Of a stretch of DNA of 64,000 nt, positions 35,561 to 48,949 are shown one piece after another. The stretch lies in assembly GCA_947247005.1 (NCBI GenBank), contig OX365948.1, positions 3,658,001 to 3,722,000 on the forward strand, read 5' to 3'. Origin of the DNA: Spisula solida (lineage: Eukaryota; Mollusca; Bivalvia; Venerida; Mactridae). Position numbers and translations under genes: made by a program. Position 1 is the first letter of the stretch. Every line of letters starts with the position of its first letter. Under the pieces are notes generated by a model, which saw nothing but the letters and a program-made list of their open reading frames with translations, ran no database searches and was not told the origin of the DNA.

Positions 35561-38400
35561 AATGTTACAATTCTTCCAAATCAGGAAAAATGTTACATTG
35601 CTTTTAATCAAATATAATGTTGAATGGTTTTGTGATCTGCCGATTCCAAATAATCCTCATTTTTTGTTTATTTTCTAACATGTTGTACCCCCAAAATATC
35701 TAATTTTCTTGATTATCTGACACTACAGTTTTGATGATGTAAACTTGCAGTCAGCATGTACATATCACAATGCTTCATTTTCAAATAAAATTATTAACAA
35801 CATTAAAGTAAGCAGATTTCAAGAATTAGGGTTTTCGTTTATATTTTTAAGGTTTTTACCCAAATATCTCATTTTACATGAGATACTACAAAATTGTTTT
35901 CTTAATATTAAGCAAAAAATTACTACTTATCAATCGCAGTACATTATTAACGAATACTCTGATTAATGACGATGTACGTGGTCTACAGATTCCGAATATC
36001 CTCACTATATGTTTAGATTTTGCTATGTTTTACTCCAAAAATTTCTCAAATGCACAACATTTCGAGACAAGATAATTAATATATTTAGCAGATAGACAAC
36101 ATGTGCCTATCATAGTGATTAATTATCCAACTACATGATTAATGGAAGTGACTATTCTTACGGCTCTCCCGTAAGAATAGCGATACCGCCCGCGAATGGT
36201 TTCATTAAAAACACTCTACATGTAGATAATCTTGGTTTATCAAATTATTGTTTGGAACAACATGTAGATTCTCCAGCCAGCTTCGAAAGGATTGTTGATG
36301 AAAGACTGAACGATCACTATATTCAAAACTGGAGTAGTTCTGTAGATGAGTTAAGTAAATGTTTGAATTATAGGATGTTTAAGCATGATTTTAAGTTCGA
36401 AAGATACTTGAATTTTTTGCCATCTGACCTGGCGAATATATTTTGCAAATTTAGATGTATTAATCACAAGTTACCTATTTAAAAGCGCAGATTTCAGGAC
36501 TTTTGGGCGATGAGTTTCATTATCTCTTTGTATGTTCTCAGTTTAATGATGATCGAATGAATTATTTAAGTCAACATTACTTCACGCAATAAAGTTTTCA
36601 GAATTGATGAACAATACTGATAGAAATACTCTACTAAAACTAGCATTTTTTGTAAGAAAATTATGTCACTCTGTACCTAACTGTAATCTTATTTTTATTC
36701 ATAATTTCTCAGTCTCCACCATACTAAATTTTGTTATTTGATAATTTATTTTTGCCATATTTTTGCTGATTAGTCATGTGGGTCGGCTGGGGTTCCGTAT
36801 CTGTTGGTGCTCGTGTGTTCTTTAGGTGTATGTTTCTATCTATCTATGAGTGGATTATGTTGTAGAGGGACACGGGTATCGGCGGATGCGGGGCCCTCGT
36901 AGGTTCTTATGCAGTTTGTTTGTGTAATTATTTTATTTGTTCTTTGAAGTTTATAATGTTTTTGTACTGTTTGTTATTATAAATGTCTTATGCCCTTAAA
37001 GTGCCTTGACTTGAAAAATAAAACTTGAAAAACTTGAAACTAGACTATTCTTACGGCTGTTTTATTTAAATGTACCGATCTCCTTTAAGTAACGTTCGAT
37101 CTGTACCTTAACAATAGATTGTTTATTAACATTTGGGGTTAAATTATCGCTCCTACGATGTATAATAAAAACAGTGACTTACTTTGAATGTCTATGACCG
37201 GAACTCGATCTCTGCCTCTATGAATACAACTGTAACACTTTCTAAGTCTTCCGAAGACGAGGATTTTTCTCCAAGCACGAAATTAATGAGGAAGCCGTAG
37301 TGGTTATCATAGTGATAAAGCGTTTTTTTGCGTTAAGATTATATGCAACAACTACACAGTTGCTCAAAATCTAGGAATTTTAAAATTTTCCACGCCTTAT
37401 ACGACGAATTTACTGTTTGCTATTCAGCTCCTGTGGAACAGACTAGGAATTTAACACCTAAAGTTTTAATTAATATTCTTTTGTTACAGGTCGAAAATTA
37501 CCTGTAATTTCTTTACTCGAAGTTACAGTACAATGATAATGACAATATTACGAAGAAGATCAATTCTCCCATTATATTTCAAAGACATCTGTCATTTCTG
37601 TCCTGTTCGCCGGTTGACTTTATACAAGTTATACAAAGGAATTCCAATTACACAAGGACTCCTCGAACTGCAATTTTTTTATACTTGTGTTCATTCATTT
37701 TGAAAAAGATGTTAATGGTGATCGCTTTAAATGTGTCATATATTCATTAAATAACTATAACCGTGTATAAAACTGCCGTAAGAATAGCGAGTCCGAGGCT
37801 ATTTCACTATTCTTACAGAGCCGTAAGAATAGCCTCAGTTTCTATTTTGAATGAGTTTACCCCAAAAGATCGAATCTTGAACAAAAGCTTATAAAATATT
37901 ATGATCCATTATACTACAAATTGTTACAATCCAATTGCAATGATTTTTGATAAAATACGATTATAAATGATATTGTGGTCGGCTGATTCCAACAATACTC
38001 ACTTTTGTTTATATTTTGTTAAGTTTTACCCCATAAATAACTCAAGATGTACAAGATTCGGACCCAAAATTATTATTATCTTAAGCGTAAAGACAACATG
38101 TGCCTATCAAAGTGATTTATAATCAAATAACATGAATAATAGCATTGCTGTAAACCGATTCCTAAAATCACTATTTCCGTTCCTATTTTGAATTATTTTA
38201 CCCCAAAAGATCGATTTTTGAACAAAAGCTTATAAAATCTTATGATCCATTGTACTACAAGTTGCTACAAACCACTTGCAATGATTTTTGATAAAATACG
38301 ATTATAAATGACATTGTGGTCGGCTGATTCCAAAAATCCTCACTTTTGTTTATAATTTGTTATGTTTTACCCAAAATATACAGACCCTACATGTTAGTAT
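35560..38400. repeat. Degenerate array of ~330-bp units, interrupted by a LINE
   Basis: At least four diverged copies, near 35575-35700, 35965-36130, 37855-38130 and 38200-38395, share CCGATTCCAAATAATCCTCA-type blocks, GTTTTACCCCAAAA, and AAAGACAACATGTGCCTATC. The last two copies are clearly tandem. A 5'-truncated LINE lies between the second and third. Short hairpins of CTATTCTTAC with GTAAGAATAG occur at 36152-36180 and 37807-37832. Confidence 0.65.
36166..37042 (+). mobile_element. 5'-truncated non-LTR retrotransposon with 16-bp TSD
   Basis: Flanked by GACTATTCTTACGGCT at 36150-36165 and 37043-37058. The body encodes the C-terminal part of a LINE polyprotein (about 36183-36690). It includes LSKCLNYRMFKHDFKFERYL and IFCKFRCINHKLPI, then, after a stop and a frame change, LGDEFHYLFVCSQFNDDRMN, matching the usual pattern of the post-RT region. 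The 3' UTR ends CTTGACTTGAAAAATAAAAC and CTTGAAA repeats. The coding frame has a stop at 36480, so it is dead. It belongs to a different family from the LINE at 20.5 kb. Confidence 0.75.
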
Positions 38401-38551
38401 GGAAGTCCATATTAAATAAGTTACAAGGCAACAGTTATGAAACGGGATTTAACATTAAACATTTGTGTTAATTTTTTTGCCCTGTACAGAAATGCACAGA
38501 AAATGATGACGTAACTTTAAACTGCATTTATTCAATTTCATTTCAATGTTA

Positions 38552-38555
38552 TTAA
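38552..38555. repeat. TTAA flank, left
   Basis: TTAA directly before the inverted terminus GGTGGAACCAC; matched at 51479-51482. Confidence 0.7.
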
Positions 38556-38990
38556 GGTGGAACCACACTATAAAAAAAGTTCCTAACCCATATACAAATG
38601 TGGTATCATAGTAAACTTTGATTTATTCCCAATTCAATGTCGCGTCAAATATCTTCGTGTGCGTTACCATGACGTTACTATGACGCCATTTAGTTATCAT
38701 GGAAAGCGCGTTTTGACGTCGTTCCGTGGAACGCAACGGAGTCAAGAAATAGCCCATGCAGGGCTTTATTATTACACGTCAGGTAAGTAGTGGGTACCAT
38801 TCGACGCATTATGTAATTCCAAATCCGGTCAGGTAACAATATTAATCCAATAGCGTGCTAACAAAGTGAACAAAACGTCGAGTCTGGCACTTTTGAGATT
38901 TTAAAAAATTATGACGTTTCGACAAATTTCAAAAAGTCCGCACGTCAAAAAATGTTTAAATTTTATTATGTTAATATGTTGCATACCTGT
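38556..38990 (+). repeat. Left long terminal inverted repeat
   Basis: Starts GGTGGAACCACACTATAAAA. It contains CCCAATTCAATGTCGCGTC, GCGTTTTGACGTCGTTCC and ATTCGACGCATTATGTAATT, all found inverted at 51010-51478. Confidence 0.85.
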
Positions 38991-39284
38991 AACAAAATAT
39001 TAAATTCATAGAAAAATTGACCTCGCGAAACTCGATCAATATAGTTTAAAAGTTGTATAGTGTGAACAGAAATTACGTCATTTTTCACTTTGACAACGTT
39101 ACAATGCGTCATTTATTTTTTCTGTGCTGCCGTCCACTGAGGGCAATATGTAAGAGAAATTAGTCAAGGCTATCGTAAAAATATATAGTTAGTTGATTTC
39201 TCGACACTGATTCGTTACCCTAAAGTATGATCCAAAAAGAAACCCATTGTATCGCGCGTGTTACTCTATATAAATATCAAATGT

Positions 39285-41651
39285 ATGGAAGCCCTGGAGG
39301 GCACTTTTGACTTATGACTTATAACTTGTGACTTGTGGAGGCCCCAGAGGGCACTTTTGACTTATGACTTGTGACTTATAACTTGCGACTTAGGAATAAT
39401 AATAATAGTAAATATATTTGTATGCTTTATCTTTCTTTACGTCCAACAATAACGTGGATAAAAACGGATGATACGTGAATCGGATTTTTATATTTAGCAA
39501 GACAGGTAAGTCAGTTTAAGTTGCATTATAAAAATAAAAACGAATTTACTATCATTATTCTACATAAGAGTTAGGTTTAAAGTTCTTCTTTATCGATATG
39601 TTATTGCATACAAAGTTAGTGTTGAAGTTGCTATAATATATACCCCACGTTTAGATAGATTATAGTTGTATAATTTTAGCGTCACTATCGTGACGAATCT
39701 TTTGGTTAAGAGAGGTGAATCGAATGGCAAGTGTAATTAAAATGTTTGTTTGTTTTTGCAGGTGGAGATAAAATGAAAATCTGCTTTTGTTGTCATGGAA
39801 TCCTCAAATTATCTCTTGTGGAATATTGCATAAAAGCTGTGAAGAACACCACTACTGCGGTGGACAGAAATGCATATACTTACAATAAACCCGCTGAAGT
39901 TGAGCATAAATATCATTGTCTCGTTATGAACCTATATATACTCAAATGGACGTTATGGTTGATATAGTCGACAGAGAAATACAAACCGATCTGGACTGAG
40001 TGGCACAAAATAGGAAAGTTTATGATATAGGATCCCTAAGACCCTGTACCATGCTAGAGTACAACTTTGATGATATACATGTACTCCAATTGATGTTGAG
40101 ATGTTGGAAAGGCATGTTTTTAATTCAAATTTTAAAACAGTATGACATGTTGTTAGTCGGTTTTGTTATAATGAGCCACTTTAGTATAAGTTCATGTATA
40201 TGTTGCTCTAATAATTTTGACATGTTGGTCTAATGCTTCATTTATTCGTATAGTAACCCACTAATATTGTTATAACGTCAAGTGTATTTCTGCATATCAA
40301 TTAAGATTTCGATTTGTGACTTGTGACTTGTGACTTATGACTTGTAACTTGTGAGACTTGTGACTTGTAACTTGTGACTTAAGACTTGTGACTTGTAACT
40401 TGTGACGAGTGACTTGTAATTTGTGACTTGTGACTTGTGACTAGTGACTAGTGACTTGTAACTTGTGACTTATAACTTGAGACTTGTAACTTGTGAGACT
40501 TGTGACGTGTAAAATTTGAAATACACACTATCTTTGATAAACTTATAGACAGCAAAATGTATCATAACAAATGTTGTTATTATAAATGTTGTAATTAAAT
40601 ATGACAGAGTTTGTTATCCGTCGTTTGGTATCAGTAAGCCCAAATCATGGAATGATATTAAATCATGAAATTGACAGTGTTTTTGGTCTTAATTGCTTTA
40701 TTTTGTATACGAAGCTAACACAAATACAGTATTATATTGCAAAGGATGAACGGTAGACAAACACACATTTGCAAATGACAACTTAGAGTCTGCTATTTCA
40801 AAACATGACAGAACAGCGTATTATTTTTATAGATGTTTGACTATGAAATCAAACCTATACGGATAATATAAAGCTATCTAGAAAAGCTTAGTTCATTGGC
40901 GCCATAAATAACAATGTATTGATATCCACAACTTGGAATTTGTTTGCAAAACCTTAAAATGTTCTACTTCACGATTATGGTACAACATAATCACATACAA
41001 AACATTTTCTAGCCCATAGTGTCACACAATTGCCAAATTTACATTTGAGCCGGTTGCTTTGCTGGATATAAAGACAATGCAGGAAAATAGGTATGTACCG
41101 CGACATTATTTGTGGAACCAAACGCACCGAACTTACACACACAGCACGGACATTCCAGTTTCTTCACCTGGAAAAATGTAGAAGAACATATAATTATTAT
41201 TACTTTAACAAAACTTAAAATCTATATGTATTATCCGAACTATCTGTCTCAAATGAGACGCACAAATGATAGCGAAAAGGAAGCAAACCATTATAATTAT
41301 GTATGCACATATACACGTTTAATACCATGTGACATTATGCTATTACCTGAACGGTATTCTAGTTAATGGTGTTAACAATTCAGAATAACGGTTCGATGCC
41401 TTCAACAATGACGATTTCAATCAAACAAAACTAATACCGACTTACCTAACTCACTATAGACTATTATCAGGTAATTCCGATTCAGACAGCAGCCTTCACC
41501 ACCCATGATGCCCAAGGAAGTGCGCGCATATTTATTTGTAGAATGTAAGTCACAGTCATAAGTCACAAGTCACAAGTTCTAAGTCACAAGTCATAAGTCA
41601 TAAGTCACAAGTCACAAAACCTAAGTCAATAGTACCCTCCAGGGCTTCCAT
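39285..41651. mobile_element. hAT-like non-autonomous element (2367 bp)
   Basis: The ends share the 17-bp inverted repeat ATGGAAGCCCTGGAGGG, flanked by TCAAATGT (39277-39284) and GCAAATGT (41652-41659), an 8-bp duplication with one mismatch. Both ends continue inward into arrays of TGACTTGTGACTTATGACTT words (39310-39392; 41548-41630, inverted), and a longer array of the same words lies at 40313-40512. The ORFs at 39746-39967 and 40000-40233 have no recognisable domain, and no transposase is seen. Confidence 0.75.
40313..40512. repeat. CTTGTGACTTGTAACTTGTG minisatellite
   Basis: An irregular array of 7-10-nt units (ACTTGTG, ACTTGTA, ACTAGTG) inside the hAT-like element. The same words form its subterminal regions. 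Confidence 0.9.
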
Positions 41652-41659
41652 GCAAATGT

Positions 41660-44019
41660 GTTTTTTCGCCATTCGTTCTGACGACAATCGTTAATCTTTG
41701 ATAAATAACATTCTATTGTACATGCTTTAATAGAGACATTGCCAAGGGGCATCCGCATTAGGGACGGTATTTCGAACTATCAGTTCGAACGGTAAGCGCT
41801 GTCTTGTTGAAAAGGAGATAGATGTATGCTATGTTTTCAATACAACTCCCCAGTGTTTATAATTATCTGCAGCTCTGACCATCATTTATGCATGGATTTG
41901 TATGTATGCAATTCAAACTAAACTCTGCAATAGGACAAGATGGGCAAGTTCAATGACTGCTAAATATAGAACGTCCCAATTTGATGGAAACGTGCAGTTT
42001 TCAGTAGTTACATAATGAGAATAATAGAGTCGCCGTTTCGTCCACCCGACCGACTAGTGGATGAGTTTCAACAACATTGTATTCGTAACTACCTAACGTT
42101 AATTTTTTGCGCATTCTATTATGTTCCAGTTTTATCTATTTTCTTTACGTTTTTGCACTTGAGTATTTTCACTCATTGTTTTTCACGCTATTTCGGAGCA
42201 ACTAAAATATGAACGGGGGAGTGACTTTTATTACCGCCTTACGGCACAAATAGTACGACTGTAAAATAAACAGTTTGAACCTAGAGTGAGATTCGCACAT
42301 ATAATATACGGCGCCATCGCTTTGTGAAAGATAGAGAAGAATTCGACAGTTGTCACATACTTTTGGGCCCCGTTATGGGAACTGATCCTGACCCCTTCGT
42401 CTAGCCGTATATTCATTCTGTAGAAAAATATAAACTTTTTGGCGCTAAATGTTGATGCAATTCCACAGGGAATCGTACTGCAATGGCGGGTAGGACCAGT
42501 AATTTCAGTTTTGGGAAATCTGCGTTCAAAGGCGCCTCTTTATAAAGGGGACAAGCGGGCCCAAAAACATGTGCACGACTCTGGGCCCGTAATATCCTTT
42601 AGTCTGGGAAGCATGTGTACCCATGACAGCAAATTCCCGAATTTTGGCATTTAAGTCGTAAACTATGGAAGGCCGAAATTGTCATCCCGACAAGTCTGCA
42701 TTAGTGCGCTATGGTAGCGGAAAGGATACAGCATTTTTGAAAAATGAATTGTATTCGAACTGACTCTTTATTCGAACACAGCTTCCAATAGCAAGGAGCA
42801 ATAATCATGCGAATACTGCTAGTACAGACCCAGAGGTGTGAGAGCTCAGAAAGCACACCCGATGCACACTATAAATGTTCTTCACAAAGAATAACTAGTT
42901 TAGATAATGTCGGTTCAACATTCATTTTCAGTGGGAAATGAATATTTTGGTAAAAGTTTGTGCAATGTTATATCTCATATTATGGTCGAAACAGTATCAT
43001 ATACTTATACATACGTAAAGAATGTTAAACTATGTGCATATATTTAAAAGCGCAAGCCTGCTTGTAAAGTAGTAAAACACTTTTTAATGATAAATTGCGT
43101 CACTTATGCTGTACCACGATCAAAATTTGCAAAATTATTCTATCCGTAAATAACTGTCCTAGTCGGAAAACTTATCATAGGACAATTACCGAGACAATTT
43201 AACTACAAGTTCGAATGTTTTAAATGCTAGTCCCGCGAGATTAGAGTTTTGTGGTATTACCGGTTTACCGGTTACCGTGGTATCATTTTCCCGCGATACG
43301 ATACCGCGATACCACCCGAAATACCGGTATTTGATCATCATTATACCCTGCTTCTGATTATATTGAAAGTACCTGCTTTAACGGCCAGGTTTCATCGTCT
43401 ACGAAGCCATGCAAGGCCCTACGAGTTCCGCACGACGTATCTACGATAACCTCACGGAGATCATATGATATTATCCCCTGAATATCGTAATAGCTGTAAT
43501 CGGGCGCTACGTTGATATGGCTCGAACACGAAACTTAGTAACATACAATTCAATATTTATTTGTAGTTATATTATTAGATAAAAAACTTAGTTTCTCGTT
43601 GAACAATATTTGCAATGACAAATGGCAGAATGCATATGTTTGTACAGAAGATTTTAGATGTAAAAATGACGAAACGTCATGGTATTAGGATGTCGACTAG
43701 GACCAGCCCACGTTACAAGTACGTTTTAAAATGTTATTATTATGTGTACCCTTCGTCGCAGCACCTTCATATGTTATATACGAACCAAGGGATGGTGGCA
43801 ATTATTGCTACCCGTTTTTCTTTCTGTTAATTAGCTTTTCAGCATGACCGATTGTCCGGGCATTAACTTATCATTCCTAGTACCGTAGGTATTATAATAA
43901 TGACGTCATTCCTAAAGAACATTCCAGCGAACTTCAAAAACGCATTAATCGAGTTTCACGAGGTCAGTTTTTTTTAAATTTCGATATGTTGTTACAGGTA
44001 CAGTCGATTCGCCAATAGC
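41660..44019. other. Interior of the large element, no gene seen
   Basis: AT-rich. A segment at about 43245-43330 is a dense cluster of TACCGGTT, CGCGATACG and ATACCGGTA words, a small palindromic repeat. Nothing else is recognisable. Confidence 0.35.
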
Positions 44020-44450
44020 CACCCCGTGTACCCCGATAAGACGTGCTAGCCTGAATACTGCTGTTTTAGCCTACCGCAAAAAAATCAACATTCAAGAGAT
44101 TAGGTATTTTGTGCCTGTTTCATTTATTTCGTGTCTACACCAGTAAAACGAAGAACGTGTACATGTGCAGTGGTTCTTCCTCGACACGAAGATGTGTTTT
44201 TTTTCGATCTCAAACGTCACATTATATTTTAAACTTAATAAATGTGTCAAAAAGTCAGCAGTTTGGTCTTTAAAAAATAATTAAAAATACTTATAGACCG
44301 CGGAGAACGCTCAAATTTCATGAACATGTAGTGAAATAATAGTAGCATATTTCATCATATTGGTGTATGCACTGGCATAAAAAATGACAGGTTTTCCGCG
44401 CTTGGTGGCATAAAATGGATAGTGCACGAGTTATACCGTAGATACTGCAC
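44020..44450 (+). repeat. Inner inverted repeat, left arm
   Basis: Begins CACCCCGTGTACCCCGATAA and contains ACGTGCTAGCCTGAATACTG and GGTTTTCCGCGCTTGGTGGC. The reverse complement lies at 47850-48280 with few differences. CGCCAATAGC precedes this arm (44010-44019) and also occurs just outside the other arm (48293-48302). Confidence 0.85.
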
Positions 44451-47400
44451 ATGTCCACTGTAAAACTATTATTATACTGCCTGTGTTGTCTGTTTTAATA
44501 CTTGTTTCATGGATAAATGCAGGCCTGGGATAGATAATTTAACATTTTCATAGGATGAAATCTACATAGTTCTTACTAGAGATAATAATATACTAATATT
44601 GTTCGGCATCATTGTTACCTGTAAAATCACAGGTGCCAGTATCGTACTGTGAGTCTGTCTACTTACGAGTAGAATCTACGAGTAGAATCTACAAGCAATT
44701 ACATAAATCGAGTAAAGAGCGCATTGAGCTACCTGTTATCACCATGAGAGTTGAAGACATGAGAAGCCAGATTGTTCATTCTATACAGAGCGTCTGCTTG
44801 ATCCGCTCATGCGAACCCAATATATCACTTTTCGTTAATTACTTTCCACGTCACTTTACTTGCGAGTAGGTCCATATGTGTATTTTGAAACCACTAGTCC
44901 CCTAGACATAATAACCCCTACTAACAATGCTCTCCCAAAATGTAAAAGAGAAGCCCCGCTGTATGTTGTCTTGAAGTACTAACAAGCCCGCTCATGATTG
45001 AACGATGCCTATCGGCCTACCATCTACACATTTATTCGCATGGCTATTGATAATATTATAAAAAAAACATTGAATACATGTGTCCGGCCTATTCCGTCAA
45101 CAAGAATGCGGAAACACTGCAGTATACAGTACACCGGCTATTGCTAGTAAGGTGAGTAATGTTATCCATTTTCGCAACCTTCAAGTGCACGACAGGTTTT
45201 GTCTTTCTGTGTGTGTTGAATGTAAATGATAATACAAAAGTATCTAGCGGCAAACGACCAGTGACTGCTTAAAAGGGCATTTAAAAGACAAACTCGTATC
45301 GTTCCTCACGCAAAACATATGCTCGGTCTGTCAAATAAAGATGTTTTTGTTTATATTCCTCGTTAAGCTACACAATTTGAATCGAGCAAAAGAACATCCC
45401 AGTGATCAAGCATAATATGTTGTTAATGTTTTACCAGGAATGGAGTCATAAATAACGGTGCATTTTGAGAATTTTAGTATTGCATTAGTATTGCTCACTG
45501 TTGTACAGAGTATTGCTGTTCAGTGTACGGAGTATTGTTCACGGAAATTTAGTAAATTCTAGGTATAACCAGATATATTACTTATTTTGTCTATATAATT
45601 ATGTTGAAAATTGGAGAGTGTAAAAACTACATGTACATAACACATGCTGGAATGACAAATTCTGAGGTGAGTCCCTCGAGAATTTATATGTAATACTGTA
45701 TATGTACACAAGTTTGAGATATACTTATTTTAACTATGATATGGACGCTTTTTTGTATTGTTCAAAATTACAATCAATACTTACACTCAGCACTCAAATA
45801 TTCGAATTCACTCTTCTGAGGTTCATAAAAATAGTTATAATGTTAACTTGGTACTAAGTATTATTTTTGGTTGATTTACTAGTTTAATAAGAGTGAGCTA
45901 ATGTGCAATACTCTGTATGTAGTAAATATCAGTATGCTGTACACGCACTTATCTACATTTGTATTTTGGTGTGTATATCTTTGTTGAAGTTCAATCATTT
46001 TTTCTGAAATTTGGACTTAAGACATTAAAGTTCAGTATAACTAGAATGCCCAGTTCAAACGCATTTAAAGTGTTGTGGGCAAAGTTTGCGAGTGAGCAGC
46101 GGACAATAACTGAGTAATTTAAACACTTCTATGAAAAATACCTGTTATAATATGGCGTACCATAAAGTTATGAAAATATCCGAATACATTAAAACCTAGT
46201 TGAGATGAAGAAAGTAGTCAGTAATTTGGAAATTATCGTCTCTGAACTAATCCCAGTGAACACTATCATGTCGCGAAAATCGATAACATTACTCCCATTC
46301 ACTAGCAATATCCGGTTTACGGTATACCGCAGTGGAATTACATGATGTATAATTCTATAATAGCACTTGCGTAACATTTGTCTCATAATCAGACATTTTT
46401 GCAAATGGCAGATTTCATACAAACGGAGATGACATGAGGCGTTCAAAAAAGGATAATTGAAAGGATAAATCCCGTTTGTTGCGTGTTTTGTTGTTGTCTG
46501 TTATGTGACGTTTAGTTACCAGTTTTCGAGGGCCTCCTTCAGCAATCAAGCTACCCTTCGACTTCCCCTAGGCATTGGGCTACCTAAGGAAACCTGCACT
46601 CGAGTCCTAATATGGAGACTACTTCTCTCCTGGTTTGTGTGAAGACAACATCGAGATGCGACGACCAAGACTATCGAACATGAACAAACACCACTCTCAC
46701 AGGTACCAATTCACAGCTTGGTCGAGTTGAACATTATTGGTTAATTTTGCTCCGAGTAAATGAGCAGTGGCGCAGACGGAAATTGAACCCGGACCTATAT
46801 ATCTCCAAGCGCTTGTCCTACCTGTAGGCACCCACAGTGAGTTTCGTGCCCAGCTGTTTCCGTTTAGTCCTGCATTCCCTGTCCGATCTGTCATTATCTT
46901 ATCGAAAAGCCGCTGAATAGCTGCAGTACACTGAAAGTAGCCTTGCCGCATTTGTTTTCTGGATTCCAGTTTGATGTAAAGTGGAAGACAAACATTAAAT
47001 AATTTTGGGAATGGAAAAAACGTCACTAGCGAGTTGTTAAATTGAGTGTCAGTGACTTTACTGCGAAATATTAAGCGTTTACGACTTTCTCATATAAGCT
47101 GCGATCTAACCCACGATAATGGTTTCTTTATATTTGTTAATTCAGAGTACTGAAAACTCATGGTACTTATTGGATACTAATTCGTGAAACGGGGCGTCTA
47201 TGTGATTTTAAAATGTAAGGTTCAAACTGCAAACCACTTGTGATCAAGCGGCGTACTAACTTATTAGACCGCTCAGCTATTGCAACAAACCCTAAAAAGG
47301 TTGCGTAACCAGGATCAATGTGACTGCATTACACCACACCGGTTATTGGTTGATATAGACAAGATCTTTGTACTCTTATTGACAATTTTGATATATGTAT

Positions 47401-47849
47401 GTGTACGTCTATATTACCTAGGCCATATTTTTCTGATTTATAAGAATGGTTAAAGGTATCTTTACATGCCGATTTGCTTTAAATAAATGGTAAATTGATA
47501 AAAATAACACTCGTTACATAAACGGAAAACGCACAAATAGCGCTTCTGTGAAATAAAAAGCAAAGAACGAACGCATTAGATATATACGTCCATGCGAAGA
47601 TACCTTGTTATATGTGTGGTGTAACTAAGAAAATGGTACACGGGATTTAGACAGTATATTATATGGGGATTTATATTAAATTCAGCAGATCAATGCAATT
47701 AAAACTAAAAACATGTTTAATATAGATAGACAAGAATTGTTGTATGAAAATTGTGTCGTAAAAATGTTGTTTTCAGTCCTAAAACATTAAAACTGTGAGC
47801 AACAAGGGCAGTATCCAACTACGACTCGGGCAGTATCTAGACAATTTCA
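44451..47849. other. Spacer between the inner inverted arms
   Basis: 3.4 kb without a supported gene. Two degenerate tRNA-like segments on the minus strand, near 46778-46840 (B-box-like GGGTTCAATTTCC) and 47219-47283 (TAGCTGAGCGGTC head, AGTTTGAACC), look like SINE remnants. The 109-codon minus-strand ORF at 46697-47026 reads through the first and is probably spurious. Confidence 0.4.
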
Positions 47850-48280
47850 CCATATAACTCGTGCACTATCCATTTTATGCCACCAAGCGCGGAAAACCTG
47901 TCATTTTCAAGAAAGATAATGATACCAGTGCATACATTAATGCGAATAAATATGCTACTATTATTTCACTACATATTCATGAAATTTGAGCTTTCTCCGC
48001 GGTCTATAAGTATTTTTAATTATTTTTTAAAGACCAAACTGCTGACTTTTTGACACATTTATTAAGTTTAAAATATAATGTGACGTTTGAGATCGAAAAA
48101 AAACACATCTTCGTGTCGAGGAAGAACCACTGCACATGTACACGTTCTTCGTTTTACTGGTGTAGACACGAAATAAATGAAACACGCACAAAATACCTAA
48201 CCTCTTGAATGTTGAAATTTTCGCGGTAGGCTAACACAGCAGTATTCAGGCTAGCACGTCTTATCGGGGTACACGGGGTG
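47850..48280 (-). repeat. Inner inverted repeat, right arm
   Basis: Reverse complement of 44020-44450. The match ends at CACGGGGTG (48272-48280), followed by ATAGCGGATCATCGCCAATA. Confidence 0.85.
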
Positions 48281-48949
48281 ATAGCGGATCATCGCCAATA
48301 GCGGATCACTCGTTATTTCAACAATTCCAAACAGAATATTAAACTAATAATTAATAACAAGTATTTTAGTCATTAACACAATTCATTTACCTATCAGCAC
48401 AGCGTTTTATGATGTGTTTATCAAAATAATCGGCGAAAAGCAAATCATGCGTTTTTGGCGAGGATCGTTTGATCACGTGTGAATGCAGCAGACAGAATGA
48501 CGATAGCAATTTAAAGTACCTTGAAGTTCATAACAAATCAAATCCGACCCTGGGAGAGAGGTATATGTTTCAACTTTTGTTTAATTGTATGATTGTTCAA
48601 AACATCTACATATATAATGGATTCTGGAGCGAGATTAGCGAGGACCTCCTTATATTTTTACACTGACTGACACCTGTGGGGAAATTCTCAAAGATGTTTT
48701 AGCAGAAATAAATCGGCAATAAAAATCATGTTCCGTGGTTGCAATGTTTGACCTATTTTAGTGCTTCAAAAGTATGTGTACGCCTAGTATTGTCTGCCGG
48801 TCTAGAGGCTTGGGGGTTCAATGACCCCTGTATAATTATTAAAAAGCAAGATTTTTTTTTCATATTTCAATAAGATAGTAGGCCTAAGTGCAATAAACTT
48901 GCAGTAAACATAGACATGTTGGTTTAAACCAGACAGTGACCCCTTGCAT
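48281..48949. other. Unannotated stretch
   Basis: A GCGGATCA motif occurs twice at the left edge (48284 and 48301) and reappears inverted near 50818-50860 and 51019. No gene is supported. Confidence 0.35.

Noticed and set aside
39300..41630. CRISPR-like array from the repeated GACTTGTGACTT words
   Set aside because: The units are contiguous and irregular, with no spacers, in eukaryotic DNA. It is a minisatellite.
46697..47026. Real 109-codon minus-strand gene
   Set aside because: It reads through a degenerate tRNA-like segment and shows no domain or splice support.
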